Shown: positions 31,851 to 41,071, numbered from the stretch's first letter. The stretch is DNA of 64,000 nucleotides from Pseudomonas gingeri (GCF_013385635.1 NZ_JACAPR010000025.1:62001-126000); one strand, 5' to 3'. Notes: generated by a model not told the origin, from the letters alone. A program made the numbers and translations.

Positions 31851-33221
31851 TCAGTTACCGGTGAGCATAGCGTCCGCCGGGGCTTCCGAGCGCTGGTGGG
31901 CGGTCAATTGGAAATAGATGAAGCCCGCTGCCATGAAGCCCAGGAAAATCAGGCCGATCAGCATGTTGAACCAGGCCATCGCCACCAGGCAGACCACTGC
32001 CAATGCAAGGGCGATGCCGGGGACGACCGGATAACCCGGGGCTCGGAAGGTCCGCTCCAGGTTCGGCTCGGTTTTACGCAGTTTGAACAGGCTCAGCATA
32101 CTGATGATGTACATCACGATGGCGCCGAATACCGACATGGTGATCATCGCCGCCGTCAGGCTCATGCCTTGCAGGTTGACCAGGCCGTCGCTGTAGATCG
32201 CCGCGATGCCGATCACGCCGCCCGCCAGGATGGCGCGATGGGGTGTCTGGAAGCGCGACAGTTTGGCCAGCGAGCGGGGCAGGTAGCCGGCCCGGGCCAG
32301 GGCGAAGAACTGCCGCGAGTAGCCGAGGATGATCCCGTGGAAGCTCGCCACCAGGCCGAACAGGCCGATCCACACCAGCATGTGCATCCAGCTCGAATTG
32401 CTGCCGACCACGGCTTTCATGGCCTGGGGCAGCGGGTCGTTGATGTTCGACAACTGGCGCCAGTCGCCGACGCCGCCGGCCATGACCATCACGCCGATGG
32501 CCAGGAATACCAGGGTCAGGATGCCACTGACGTAGGCCTTGGGAATGGTGCGCTTGGGGTCCTTGGCCTCTTCGGCGGCCATGGCGGCACCCTCGATGGC
32601 GAGGAAGAACCAGATCGCGAAGGGGATGGCGGCGAAGATGCCGGGGATCGAGTCAATGCTGAAGGTGTTCGAGCCCGACCAGCCATTGAGGACGAAGTTG
32701 CTGAAGCTGAAGCCCGGCGCGACCACGCCCATGAACACCAGCAGTTCGGCGACTGCCAGCACGGTGACCACCAGTTCGAAGGTGGCGGCGATGCTGACGC
32801 CGAGGATATTGAGGGTCATGAACACGAAGTAGGCGCCGACGGCGGCGATCTTCGGGTCGAGCCCGGGGTATTGCACGTTGAGGTAGGCACCGATCGCCAT
32901 GGCAATCGCCGGTGGGGCGAAGACGAATTCGATCAGGGTGGCGATACCGGCGATCAAGCCGCCTCTTTCACCAAATGCCCGGCGACTGTAGGCAAACGGC
33001 CCGCCGGCATGGGGAATCGCGGTGGTGAGCTCGGTGAAACTGAAGATAAAGCAGGTGTACATGGTCGCCACCATCAGCGCAGTGACCAGGAAGCCCAGGG
33101 TGCCGGCGGTGCCCCAGCCATAACTCCAGCCGAAGTATTCGCCGGAAATCACCAGCCCGACCGCGATGCCCCACAGGTGCAGGGTGCCAAGGGTCGGTTT
33201 GAGTTCGGTTTTTGTAGTCAT
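31851..33221 (-). CDS. eat: Ethanolamine permease
   Basis: The 456-residue inner-membrane transporter of the amino acid/polyamine (APC) family has about 12 hydrophobic helices. The start GTLHLWGIAVGLVISGEYFGWSYGW is typical for Eat permeases, followed by AIPHAGGPFAYSRRAFG, FLAIEGAAMAAEEAKDPKRTIPKAY and ARAGYLPRSLAKLSRFQTPHRAI. It brings ethanolamine into the cell for EutBC. ATG 33221 follows CGAGGAC; the 25 codons before it lie in a repeat-rich gap. It is followed by a Pseudomonas inverted repeat before eutB. Confidence 0.95.
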   Translation of the reverse strand: MTTKTELKPTLGTLHLWGIAVGLVISGEYFGWSYGWGTAGTLGFLVTALMVATMYTCFIFSFTELTTAIPHAGGPFAYSRRAFGERGGLIAGIATLIEFVFAPPAIAMAIGAYLNVQYPGLDPKIAAVGAYFVFMTLNILGVSIAATFELVVTVLAVAELLVFMGVVAPGFSFSNFVLNGWSGSNTFSIDSIPGIFAAIPFAIWFFLAIEGAAMAAEEAKDPKRTIPKAYVSGILTLVFLAIGVMVMAGGVGDWRQLSNINDPLPQAMKAVVGSNSSWMHMLVWIGLFGLVASFHGIILGYSRQFFALARAGYLPRSLAKLSRFQTPHRAILAGGVIGIAAIYSDGLVNLQGMSLTAAMITMSVFGAIVMYIISMLSLFKLRKTEPNLERTFRAPGYPVVPGIALALAVVCLVAMAWFNMLIGLIFLGFMAAGFIYFQLTAHQRSEAPADAMLTGN

Positions 33222-33343
33222 AAGTCCTCGCTTGTCTTTTTTATTGTTTGGTTGTTGGACTTGCGGGTGTCGATTTTCCGTACAGCGGGCACGCAATGCC
33301 CGGGCCGGGGTGGCCGGGCGTCATGGGTATGTCAGTGAGGGCC

Positions 33344-33440
33344 TCATCGCCGGCAAGCCGGCTCCCACAGTGACGGAGTCGAATCAGGAAGGTCTGAACG
33401 GCCCGAAACCTGTAGGAGCCTGGCTTGCCGGCGATAGCGG
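33344..33440. repeat. Pair of REP elements between exaC and eat
   Basis: CATCGCCGGCAAGCCGGC (33344-33361, continued by TCCCACAG) and CTGTAGGAGCCTGGCTTGCC (33410-33429, continued by GGCGATAG) lie with about 40 bases between them. They are the same class of REP as elsewhere in the window, and lie just beyond the stop of exaC. Confidence 0.85.
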
Positions 33441-33449
33441 TATCAGGGT

Positions 33450-34970
33450 CTAGAAGAACCCAAGTGGATTGATGTCATAGCTCACCAGCAGGTTCTTGGT
33501 CTGCTGGTAATGATCGAGCATCATTTTGTGGGTTTCACGGCCGACACCGGACTTCTTGTAGCCACCGAATGCGGCATGCGCCGGGTACAGGTGGTAGCAG
33601 TTGGTCCATACACGACCGGCCTTGATCGCCCGGCCCATGCGGTAGGCGCGGTTGATATCGCGGGTCCACAGACCGGCACCGAGACCGAACTCGGTATCGT
33701 TGGCGATCGCCAGGGCTTCGGCTTCGTCCTTGAAGGTAGTGATGCTCACCACCGGGCCGAAGATTTCTTCCTGGAACACACGCATCTTGTTGGTGCCCTT
33801 GAGCAGGGTCGGCTGGATGTAGTAACCGCTGGCGAGGTTGCCTTCGAGTTTTTCCACCTTGCCGCCGGTCAGCAGCTCGGCGCCTTCGCCCTTGGCGATT
33901 TCCAGGTAGGACAGAATCTTGTCGAATTGCTGCTCGGAGGCCTGGGCGCCGACCATGGTATCGGTGTCCAGCGGGTCGCCACGCTTGATCTGGCTGACCT
34001 TTTTCATCACCACCTGCATGAACTCGTCGTAGATCGACTCTTCCACCAGCGCGCGGGATGGGCAGGTGCAGACCTCCCCCTGGTTGAAGAACGCCAGGAC
34101 CAGGCCTTCGGCGGCTTTCTCGATAAAGCTCGGCTCGGCCTTCATGATGTCGGCGAAGAAGATATTTGGCGACTTGCCACCCAGCTCCACGGTGGACGGA
34201 ATGATGTTTTCGGCGGCGCATTTCATGATGTGCGAGCCGACCGGCGTCGAGCCGGTGAAGGCGATCTTGGCAATGCGCTTGCTGGTGGCCAGGGCTTCGC
34301 CGGCTTCTTTGCCGAACCCTTGCACCACGTTCAGCACGCCAGGGGGCAGCAGGTCGCCGATCAGTTCCATCAGCACGCAGATGCCCAGCGGCGTCTGCTC
34401 GGCGGGCTTGAGTACCACGCAGTTACCGGCGGCCAGGGCCGGCGCGAGTTTCCAGGCGGCCATCAGCAGCGGGAAGTTCCACGGGATGATCTGTCCGACC
34501 ACTCCCAGCGGTTCATGGATGTGATAGGCCACGGTGTTGCCATCGATCTCGGCGGCGCTGCCTTCCTGGGCGCGCAGGCAACCGGCGAAGTAGCGGAAGT
34601 GGTCGGCGGCCAGCGGGATGTCGGCGTTCAGGGTTTCACGCACGGCTTTGCCGTTGTCCCAGGTTTCGGTGATGGCCAGCAGTTCGAGGTTCTGTTCGAT
34701 GCGGTCGGCGATCTTCAGCAGGACCAGCGAGCGCGCCTGGGCCGAAGTGCTGCCCCAGGCATCGGCGGCGGCGTGGGCGGCGTCCAGGGCCTTGTCGATG
34801 TCCTTGGCATTGGAGCGCGGGAATTCGGCGATGGGTTGGCCGTTCACCGGCGAGGTATTGGTGAAGTACTGGCCGTCAACCGGGGCGACGAATTCGCCAT
34901 TGATGTAGTTGCCATACTTGGCCTTGAACGAAACGATGGCGCCGGCAGTACCAGGGTGGGCGTAACGCAT
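33450..34970 (-). CDS. exaC: NAD-dependent aldehyde dehydrogenase ExaC
   Basis: This 506-residue aldehyde dehydrogenase is nearly identical by eye to P. aeruginosa ExaC (start MRYAHPGT-GAIVSFK, end NLLVSYDINPLGFF). The family residues are in place: PWNFPLLMAAWKLAPALAAGN, STVELGGKSPNIFF with the general-base Glu, and FFNQGEVCTCPSRAL with the nucleophile Cys. In this locus it oxidises the acetaldehyde released from ethanolamine to acetate. AGGAGACACTCACC precedes its ATG, and a sigma-54 promoter lies about 55-70 bases upstream, so it is the first gene of the EatR-controlled operon. Confidence 0.97.
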   Translation of the reverse strand: MRYAHPGTAGAIVSFKAKYGNYINGEFVAPVDGQYFTNTSPVNGQPIAEFPRSNAKDIDKALDAAHAAADAWGSTSAQARSLVLLKIADRIEQNLELLAITETWDNGKAVRETLNADIPLAADHFRYFAGCLRAQEGSAAEIDGNTVAYHIHEPLGVVGQIIPWNFPLLMAAWKLAPALAAGNCVVLKPAEQTPLGICVLMELIGDLLPPGVLNVVQGFGKEAGEALATSKRIAKIAFTGSTPVGSHIMKCAAENIIPSTVELGGKSPNIFFADIMKAEPSFIEKAAEGLVLAFFNQGEVCTCPSRALVEESIYDEFMQVVMKKVSQIKRGDPLDTDTMVGAQASEQQFDKILSYLEIAKGEGAELLTGGKVEKLEGNLASGYYIQPTLLKGTNKMRVFQEEIFGPVVSITTFKDEAEALAIANDTEFGLGAGLWTRDINRAYRMGRAIKAGRVWTNCYHLYPAHAAFGGYKKSGVGRETHKMMLDHYQQTKNLLVSYDINPLGFF

Positions 34971-35026
34971 GGTGAGTGTCTCCTTGGCTTTTGTGCTTAT
35001 AAGGGAGTTGCGCTTCACAAGCGTAG

Positions 35027-35042
35027 AGCAAAGGTCGGGCCA
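35027..35042 (-). promoter_or_regulatory. Sigma-54 promoter of the exaC-eat-eutBC operon
   Basis: On the minus strand the sequence TGGCCCGACCTTTGCT matches the -24/-12 consensus TGGCAC-N5-TTGCW in all invariant bases (GG and GC with ten bases between) and differs only at one position of the -24 box. It lies 57 bases before the exaC ATG, giving a leader of about 45 bases. A sigma-54 activator gene is divergent from it. Confidence 0.75.
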
Positions 35043-35258
35043 GTGCGTCCGGGCCGCGCTGCGACAGGGCTTGGCAGGATTCGCCCGAAGTCCTGGTCGC
35101 TGCACTGTGGCGCGGTCGGTACAGCCTGGGGTGACACTTTGTAACGCCGATGGCACAGCCTGTGACTCATCGGTCGGGGGGTGATTGCAATGCGTGGATG
35201 GCTGGAGGATGCTGGGTGCCGAGACGAAAGCGCATGGATTCTGAACGCACCGCGACAC

Positions 35259-35355
35259 CTGTAGGAGCCGGCTTGCCGGCGATGGCGTCCGGGCAACCAA
35301 CGCAAGGCTCAGGGGCCTCATCGCCGGCAATCGAGCGTCGACCGGTCGCTCCTAC
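35259..35355. repeat. REPIN with one decayed arm before eatR
   Basis: The left REP CTGTAGGAGCCGGCTTGCC is intact. The right arm reads CATCGCCGGCAATCGAGC...GTCGCTCCTAC, so its middle has been changed. The element ends 23 bases before the eatR start. Confidence 0.8.
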
Positions 35356-35377
35356 ACGGTCGGGAGAACAATAAGAA

Positions 35378-37294
35378 ATGCAGAACAACCATTTGAGCCG
35401 TCACGCCCGGCAGGTGCTGACCGTGACCCAGGGCAAGCCCCAACTGCATGGGCCGGGCAGTGATCCGTCGATCGCCCGTTCCTGGCTGCGCTGCCTGGAG
35501 GACTATCACCTCGACCCGTCCTTGAGTATCGCGCCCACGGTGCTCGAGCATGACCGTCTGCTGGAAAGCCGCGAGCGTCTCAAGCATGTGCTGCAGATCG
35601 CCGGCAACGAAATGACCAGCCTGCACCAGCAACTCTCCGGCGCCGGTCATGCGGTGTTGCTGACCGATTCCCGTGGGGTGATCCTCAACTGCGTCACCGC
35701 CCCCGCCGAGCGCAAGATCTTCGAGCGCGCCGGGCTCTGGCTCGGCGCCGACTGGAGCGAAGCCTGCGAAGGCACCAATGGTATCGGCACCTGCCTGGTG
35801 GAGCGGCAGTCGCTGACCATTCACCAGGACGAGCACTTTCGCGGTCGCCATACGGGCCTGACCTGTTCGGCGAGCCCGGTCTTCGATCCCCAGGGTGAAT
35901 TGCTGGCGGTGCTCGATGTGTCATCCGCGCGCCCTGACGTGTCCCGGCAGAGCCAATTCCACACCATGGCCCTGGTGAACCTCTCGGCGAAGATGATCGA
36001 GAGCTGCTATTTCCTGCGTTATTACGACAAGCACTGGTTGCTGCGTTTTCACTTGCAGGCCGAGTCCGTGGGTCTGTTCAGCGAGGGGCTGTTGGCGTTC
36101 GACGGCGAAGGGCGGATCAGTGCGGTCAACCAGAGCGCCCTGAACCTGCTGGGGCAGGCTCGTGGTGGATTGCTCGGACAGCCGGTGGAAGCGTTTTTCG
36201 ACTGCTCGCTGGATGAACTGCTGGGTCGCGCGAGTGCCCAGGCCAGCGCCAGTTGGCCACTACGGACCAGGGATGGGCGCGGGTTGTTCGCGGTGTTGCG
36301 CGGCCAGCCACGCAGTGTGCCCAAGCCGCTGGCGCCGTCACCGGTGATCGTCGAGCGGGGCGGCCTGTCGGGCATCTGCCTGGGCGATGAAGGTCTGCAG
36401 AATGATTTTCGCAAGGCGTTGCGGGTCTTCGAGCGCGATGTACCGCTGTTGATCAACGGCGAAACCGGCTCGGGCAAGGAAGCGTTCGCCAAGGCGGTAC
36501 ACCAGTCCAGTCAGCGTGCGCAGAAGGCTTTTGTCGCCCTCAACTGTGCGGCCATCCCGGAAAGCCTGATCGAAAGCGAATTGTTCGGTTATCGCGGCGG
36601 CAGTTTTACCGGCGCGCGCAAGGAAGGCATGCGGGGCAAGTTGCAGCAGGCCGATGGCGGCACGTTGTTCCTCGATGAGATCGGCGATATGCCGCTGGCG
36701 TTGCAGACGCGCTTGCTGAGGGTGCTGGAAGATCGCCAGGTTGTGCCGATCGGCGGCGAGCCCGAGGCGGTCAATGTGCGGATCGTCAGCGCGACCCACC
36801 GCAATCTGTTGGAGCGGGTGCAGGACGGCAGCTTCCGCGAGGATCTGTACTATCGGCTCAATGGCCTGGAAATCGGCTTGCCGGCCTTGCGCGAGCGCAG
36901 CGACAAGTCGCAATTGCTGGATTTCCTGCTGGCGCAGGAGGCCGCCGGGCAACCTGTACTGATCGAGGCGGCGGCACGCCAGGCCCTGCTGGATTTCGCC
37001 TGGCCGGGCAATGTACGGCAGTTGCGCACGGTGCTGCGTACGCTCACGGCGCTGTGTGATAACGGGCGGATCGGCGTGGCGGACCTGCCGGCGATGATTC
37101 GCCAGGGACCGTTGACGGTCGCTGTGCCCGCGGACGTTTCGCCGCATCCGTTGGACGATGCCGAGCGTCAGGCGTTGCTCGGCGTACTGGCGCAACAGCG
37201 CTGGCACATGACCAACGCCGCCGAGCAGTTGGGGGTGAGTCGTAACACCCTTTACCGCAAACTGCGCAAGCACGGGATTGCCCGCTGCATTTGA
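35378..37294 (+). CDS. eatR: Sigma-54-dependent activator of ethanolamine catabolism (AcoR type)
   Basis: A 638-residue enhancer-binding protein. Residues about 75-215 form a GAF-like sensor (CEGTNGIGTCLVERQSLTIHQDEHF), about 228-320 a PAS-like region, and about 335-565 the AAA+ domain: Walker A GETGSGKE (361-368), the sigma-54 contact loop GSFTGA (408-413; Ser replaces the usual Ala), Walker B TLFLDEIGDM and the Arg region EDLYYRLN. The C terminus is a Fis-type HTH (NAAEQLGVSRNTLYRKLRKHG). The equivalent gene of PAO1 activates the ethanolamine operon, and the divergent operon here has a sigma-54 promoter. AGAACAATAAG before the ATG is a weak ribosome site. Confidence 0.93.
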   Translation: MQNNHLSRHARQVLTVTQGKPQLHGPGSDPSIARSWLRCLEDYHLDPSLSIAPTVLEHDRLLESRERLKHVLQIAGNEMTSLHQQLSGAGHAVLLTDSRGVILNCVTAPAERKIFERAGLWLGADWSEACEGTNGIGTCLVERQSLTIHQDEHFRGRHTGLTCSASPVFDPQGELLAVLDVSSARPDVSRQSQFHTMALVNLSAKMIESCYFLRYYDKHWLLRFHLQAESVGLFSEGLLAFDGEGRISAVNQSALNLLGQARGGLLGQPVEAFFDCSLDELLGRASAQASASWPLRTRDGRGLFAVLRGQPRSVPKPLAPSPVIVERGGLSGICLGDEGLQNDFRKALRVFERDVPLLINGETGSGKEAFAKAVHQSSQRAQKAFVALNCAAIPESLIESELFGYRGGSFTGARKEGMRGKLQQADGGTLFLDEIGDMPLALQTRLLRVLEDRQVVPIGGEPEAVNVRIVSATHRNLLERVQDGSFREDLYYRLNGLEIGLPALRERSDKSQLLDFLLAQEAAGQPVLIEAAARQALLDFAWPGNVRQLRTVLRTLTALCDNGRIGVADLPAMIRQGPLTVAVPADVSPHPLDDAERQALLGVLAQQRWHMTNAAEQLGVSRNTLYRKLRKHGIARCI

Positions 37295-37314
37295 GCTCGA
37301 TGAGGCAACGCTCC

Positions 37315-38430
37315 TCAGCGAAAGAACAGCCTGGAGAGTTCGTCGAGGCCCAGGTCGTCGAGTTCCTGTTCTTTCTCGTAGGCTCTTTGCGCCTTGAGCC
37401 AGGCTTTCAGGCCTTTGGGTTCATTGATCTCTGCTCGAAGCAAGATCTGGTTTTCGACATCGAATTGCAGTTGTTCAAGCTGGCTGTCGTAAATCACCGG
37501 CAGATTCGCCGGAGAGATGTCATAGAGTAAAAGGGGCACGGCAAACTGTTCCATGAATGCGAACTCCCTGAGTTGCACTTCTATATTCAGCTCTCCCAAC
37601 TGTTCGCTCAGCACTCGGTTGTAATGCTTGAGCCGATCAGCAGGCAATGCATTGATATCACCGGCATTAATCTGTTCGACTTCGAGCTGCAGTTGCAGCA
37701 ACGCCAGCAAGTCGCGCTCGCCATAGGCCTGATTGACCCGTTGCATCAGCGCTGTCTTGCGTTCGCGTTCGCCTGCGTCGGTTTCGCGGTCGGGGTGCAG
37801 GGCGCTGGCCAGCTTGCGGAAAACCTCGCGAACCGATTGGCTGGCCTGTTGCTCGTCTTTTTCAGCTCGCAGCTGTTGTGCGGTTTTTTTTCCTGCGGGT
37901 TTGTGTGATGCGTTGTGTTGAGCCTGCATCTGTTCATGGAGTCTTTGCGTGACGGCTTCCTCTGAGCGCAGGTCGACATCATCACCGAGCTCGAAACCGA
38001 ACATCTCCTGGTAGCCCTGCTTGAGCCGTTCCTCTTCTTCGCGCTCGAGGGTGTCGTAGTCTTCAGGGCTATGGCGGTTGTAGATGTTCTTGATGGCTTC
38101 GTCGTTTTCACCGCCTGTCAAGGACACGGCCAAGGCGAGGATCTCTTCCCGCAAAGTCTGGCGGTCGGCTTTTGACAGTTTGACGCGCTCGCTGGCATCG
38201 TCCAGAAGCTGCAGCAGTTCAAGGTTGTTCTGGAAATACTGGTCGAGCAGCGGTTTGAAATCGCGGCTCCAGCGTTCGATATAGAACGGCATGTTGCTTT
38301 CCCAGGCCTCAAGCTCCCTGCGCTTTTTTTCTATGTCCTTGATCAGTGTGTTGAATTTTTTCTGCCCAGCAGGCAGTTTGCGTTTTCCAGGCGCTGGCGT
38401 GACGCTGAGCCCGGAAGATTTGTCTTTCAT
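37315..38430 (-). CDS. Protein with J-domain-like segment, unknown function
   Basis: The 371-residue protein is highly charged and largely helical, with a coiled-coil-like start (KKFNTLIKDIEKKRRELEAWESN). Residues about 198-240 look like a J domain: VREVFRKLASALHPDRE, then ERKTALMQRVNQAYGERDLLAL, with the HPD triad at 212-214 that in DnaJ proteins stimulates DnaK. It lacks the Gly/Phe and zinc regions of DnaJ. The last 120 residues are a conserved-looking helical domain I do not recognise. ATG 38430 follows TTGGAGTTCC. It lies divergent from mpl and convergent with eatR. It might be a specialised Hsp70 co-chaperone. Confidence 0.8.
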   Translation of the reverse strand: MKDKSSGLSVTPAPGKRKLPAGQKKFNTLIKDIEKKRRELEAWESNMPFYIERWSRDFKPLLDQYFQNNLELLQLLDDASERVKLSKADRQTLREEILALAVSLTGGENDEAIKNIYNRHSPEDYDTLEREEEERLKQGYQEMFGFELGDDVDLRSEEAVTQRLHEQMQAQHNASHKPAGKKTAQQLRAEKDEQQASQSVREVFRKLASALHPDRETDAGERERKTALMQRVNQAYGERDLLALLQLQLEVEQINAGDINALPADRLKHYNRVLSEQLGELNIEVQLREFAFMEQFAVPLLLYDISPANLPVIYDSQLEQLQFDVENQILLRAEINEPKGLKAWLKAQRAYEKEQELDDLGLDELSRLFFR

Positions 38431-38641
38431 TGCGGAACTCCAAGGCGCTTGACGATTGAAGGTGTCATTATCCAATTCAGCTATTTCAGATTCGTGCTAA
38501 AAGCATGCAGGAAAACTCCTGATTTTCATCTGATCGGGAATATTTCCTGTATGGGTGTTTCTCCCTGTCGGCCTATTGAAACACAAGGTGCGATTTCGTC
38601 CGCCCTGGGCTAACCTGCGGCCATGTTTTACGAGGTCGACT

Positions 38642-39991
38642 ATGCACATTCATATTCTGGGTATCTGCGGCACCTTCATGGGGTCGATGGCGGTTCTGGC
38701 CAAAGAGCTGGGCCATCACGTGACGGGCTCCGATGCCAACGTCTATCCGCCGATGAGCACGCAATTGCAGGCACAGGGCATCGAGCTGACCCAGGGCTAC
38801 GACCCGGCCCAGCTTGATCCAGCCCCCGACCTGGTGGTGATCGGCAATGCCATGTCCCGTGGCAACCCCGCTGTCGAATACGTGTTGAACAAGGGCCTGC
38901 CCTATGTTTCCGGTCCGCAGTGGCTGGCCGACCATGTGCTGCAAGGCCGTTGGGTCCTGGCCGTTGCCGGTACCCATGGCAAGACCACCACCAGCAGCAT
39001 GCTGGCCTGGGTGCTGGAACACGCGGGCATGAGCCCGGGTTTCCTGATCGGCGGTGTGCCGCAGAATTTCTCGGTGTCGGCACGGCTGGGCGATACGCCG
39101 TTCTTCGTGATCGAGGCCGACGAGTACGACAGTGCTTTCTTCGACAAGCGCTCCAAGTTCGTCCACTACCGCCCGCGCACAGCGATCCTGAACAACCTGG
39201 AGTTCGATCACGCGGACATCTTCCCGGATCTGCCGGCTATCGAGCGACAATTCCACCATCTGGTGCGGACCATCCCGAGCGAAGGCCTGGTGATCCACCC
39301 GACCACCGAGCCGGCCCTCGGGCGGGTGATCGAAATGGGCTGCTGGACCCCGGTGCAGACCACCGGTGCCGGCGGTCAGTGGCAGGTCAAGCTGCTCAGT
39401 GAAGACGGCTCGCGTTTCGAGGTGATGTTCGACGGCGTGGCGCAAGGTGTGGTCGAGTGGGACATGACCGGCCAGCACAACGTCGCCAACGCCCTGGCTA
39501 CACTGGCCGCCGCCCGCCATGTCGGCGTGGTGCCGGCCATGGGCATCGCGGCCCTGAGTGCCTTCAAGAGCGTGAAGCGGCGCATGGAAAAGGTCGCCGA
39601 AGTCCATGGCGTGACCCTCTATGACGACTTCGCCCACCACCCGACGGCCATTGCCACGACCCTCGACGGCTTGCGCAAGAAGGTCGGTGATGCGCTGGTG
39701 ATTGCGATTATCGAGCCGCGCTCCAACTCCATGAAGCTCGGTGCCCACCGTGACGGCTTGCCGGACAGCGTGGTCCAGGCCGATCAGGTGATCTGGTATG
39801 CACCGGCTAATCTAGGCTGGGACCTGGGCGCGACCGCTGCCTTGTGCACTGTGCCATCGATTGTCAGTGACTCCCTCGACGGCATTATCGAACGGGTGAA
39901 AAGCCAGGCCAAACCCGGCACGCATGTGGTGATCATGAGCAACGGCGGCTTCGGCGGCCTGCACGGCAAGCTGGCCGAGGCCCTGCAGTGA
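38642..39991 (+). CDS. mpl: Murein peptide ligase Mpl
   Basis: The 449-residue Mur-family ligase (UDP-N-acetylmuramate:L-Ala-gamma-D-Glu-meso-DAP ligase) reattaches recycled murein tripeptide to UDP-MurNAc in the cytoplasm. Signs are MHIHILGICGTFMGSMAVLA, the ATP site GTHGKTTTSSML, the ligase motif LNNLEFDHADIFPDL, and YDDFAHHPTAI. ATG 38642 opens the Rossmann strand; the longer frame upstream lacks a ribosome site. The stop overlaps the GTG start of ubiX. A second cell-wall recycling gene, ldcA, is about 20 kb downstream. Confidence 0.97.
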   Translation: MHIHILGICGTFMGSMAVLAKELGHHVTGSDANVYPPMSTQLQAQGIELTQGYDPAQLDPAPDLVVIGNAMSRGNPAVEYVLNKGLPYVSGPQWLADHVLQGRWVLAVAGTHGKTTTSSMLAWVLEHAGMSPGFLIGGVPQNFSVSARLGDTPFFVIEADEYDSAFFDKRSKFVHYRPRTAILNNLEFDHADIFPDLPAIERQFHHLVRTIPSEGLVIHPTTEPALGRVIEMGCWTPVQTTGAGGQWQVKLLSEDGSRFEVMFDGVAQGVVEWDMTGQHNVANALATLAAARHVGVVPAMGIAALSAFKSVKRRMEKVAEVHGVTLYDDFAHHPTAIATTLDGLRKKVGDALVIAIIEPRSNSMKLGAHRDGLPDSVVQADQVIWYAPANLGWDLGATAALCTVPSIVSDSLDGIIERVKSQAKPGTHVVIMSNGGFGGLHGKLAEALQ

Positions 39992-40617
39992 GCGGCCCGG
40001 AACGCATCACCCTGGCGATGACCGGTGCGTCCGGCGCGCAGTACGGCTTGCGCCTGCTCGATTGCCTGGTGCGCGAGGACCGTGAGGTGCACTTCCTGAT
40101 CTCCAAGGCCGCGCAGTTGGTGATGGCGACGGAGACGGATGTCACCTTGCCGCCCAAACCCCAGACGATGCAGGCCTTCCTCACTGAATACACCGGGGCG
40201 GAAGCGGGGCAGATCCGGGTCTATGGCAAGGAGGACTGGATGTCCCCCGTCGCCTCGGGTTCCGGTTCGCCGGCGGCGATGGTGGTGGTGCCGTGTTCCA
40301 CCGGGACCTTGTCGGCCATCGCCACGGGCGCCTGCAACAACCTGATCGAACGGGCGGCGGATGTCACCTTGAAGGAGCGGCGGCAGTTGATCCTGGTGCC
40401 GCGTGAAGCGCCGTATTCGAGTATCCACCTGGAGAACATGCTCAAGCTGTCGAATATGGGCGTGACCATCCTGCCGGCGTCGCCGGGCTTTTATCACCAG
40501 CCGCAGACCATTGATGACCTGGTGGATTTTGTCGTGGCACGGATTCTCAATGTGCTGAACATCCCCCAGGACATGTTGCCGCGCTGGGGCGAGCATCATT
40601 TGAGCAGCGATGAGTAA
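39988..40617 (+). CDS. ubiX: Flavin prenyltransferase UbiX
   Basis: The 209-residue enzyme makes prenylated FMN, the cofactor of UbiD decarboxylase in ubiquinone synthesis. Typical segments are ITLAMTGASGAQYGLRLLD (FMN loop), VASGSGSPAAMVVVPCSTGTLSAIATGACNNLIERAADVTLKERRQLILVPREAP and PASPGFYHQPQTIDDLVDFVVARILN. It starts with GTG in a GTGA overlap with the mpl stop, so it depends on mpl translation. The order mpl-ubiX is the usual one in Pseudomonas. Confidence 0.97.
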   Translation: MSGPERITLAMTGASGAQYGLRLLDCLVREDREVHFLISKAAQLVMATETDVTLPPKPQTMQAFLTEYTGAEAGQIRVYGKEDWMSPVASGSGSPAAMVVVPCSTGTLSAIATGACNNLIERAADVTLKERRQLILVPREAPYSSIHLENMLKLSNMGVTILPASPGFYHQPQTIDDLVDFVVARILNVLNIPQDMLPRWGEHHLSSDE

Positions 40618-40897
40618 GTCGCTGCTGTATCTGTTGCTGGCCGTGCAACTGGTGGGCTGTGCCACGGTGCGTACGCTGGACGCGGGCAAGACTGGCGCGC
40701 CGATCGTCTATTCGGGGACGCGGCTGGACCTGTATGCGATGCAGGGTGGATGCTGCGCCAGCGACCGTTTTGGCGCAGAGGCGCCGAGCTATCCGGGCGT
40801 CGACCTGCCGGCCAGTGCCTTGCTCGACACGCTGCTGTTGCCGCTGTCGGTGTTGACGGTATTGGGGGTTGGTTTTCAGGCAACGGGCGGGTTGTAG
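40610..40897 (+). CDS. YceK/YidQ-family lipoprotein
   Basis: The 95-residue protein begins with a lipoprotein signal (SLLYLLLAVQLVGCATV; Cys17 would be lipidated) and continues with YSGTRLDLYAMQGGC, PGVDLPASALLDTLLLPLSVL. This is the small YceK/YidQ family, anchored in a membrane, with unknown function. Its ATG overlaps the end of ubiX by eight bases, so it is the third gene of the mpl-ubiX transcript. Confidence 0.85.
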   Translation: MSKSLLYLLLAVQLVGCATVRTLDAGKTGAPIVYSGTRLDLYAMQGGCCASDRFGAEAPSYPGVDLPASALLDTLLLPLSVLTVLGVGFQATGGL

Positions 40898-40940
40898 CAT
40901 TGATTGGTGGCTTTGTGGCGCTGGGTTGTGTAGAGCTTGT

Positions 40941-41008
40941 GTGGGAGGGGGCTTGCCCCCGAAGAGGCCAGTGAGATCGCTAAAAGCTTCGGGGGCAAGC
41001 CCCCTCCC
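40941..41008. repeat. REPIN (GGGAGGGGGCTTGCCCCC type)
   Basis: GTGGGAGGGGGCTTGCCCCC faces GGGGGCAAGCCCCCTCCC across about 25 bases, with an inner pair CGAAG/CTTCG. A third REP class in this window; the same arm occurs once at 60906. Confidence 0.85.
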
Positions 41009-41071
41009 TGATGAATAAGCACTGCTCCACACAAGCACCGCTCACCACAAGGGGCCGGGCAGTCCGGTGAG

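Larger units (their letters stand above)
34971..35377. promoter_or_regulatory. Divergent control region exaC / eatR
   Basis: The 407-base gap has no gene. Near exaC lies the sigma-54 promoter. The middle (about 35060-35200) should hold the activator binding sites; the stretch with GTGACACTTTGTAACG is a candidate but no clean inverted repeat was found. A REPIN with a degenerate right half (35259-35355) sits close to the eatR start. Confidence 0.5.

Noticed and set aside
30117..33338. 1073-codon open frame on the plus strand
   Set aside because: It runs antisense through eutC, eutB and eat, which are clear genes; composition is that of a shadow frame.
36599..36616. GSFTGA in place of GAFTGA in the sigma-54 activator, taken as a possible loss of function
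   Set aside because: The rest of the AAA+ domain is intact, the substitution is conservative, and a good sigma-54 promoter faces the gene, so an active protein is more likely.
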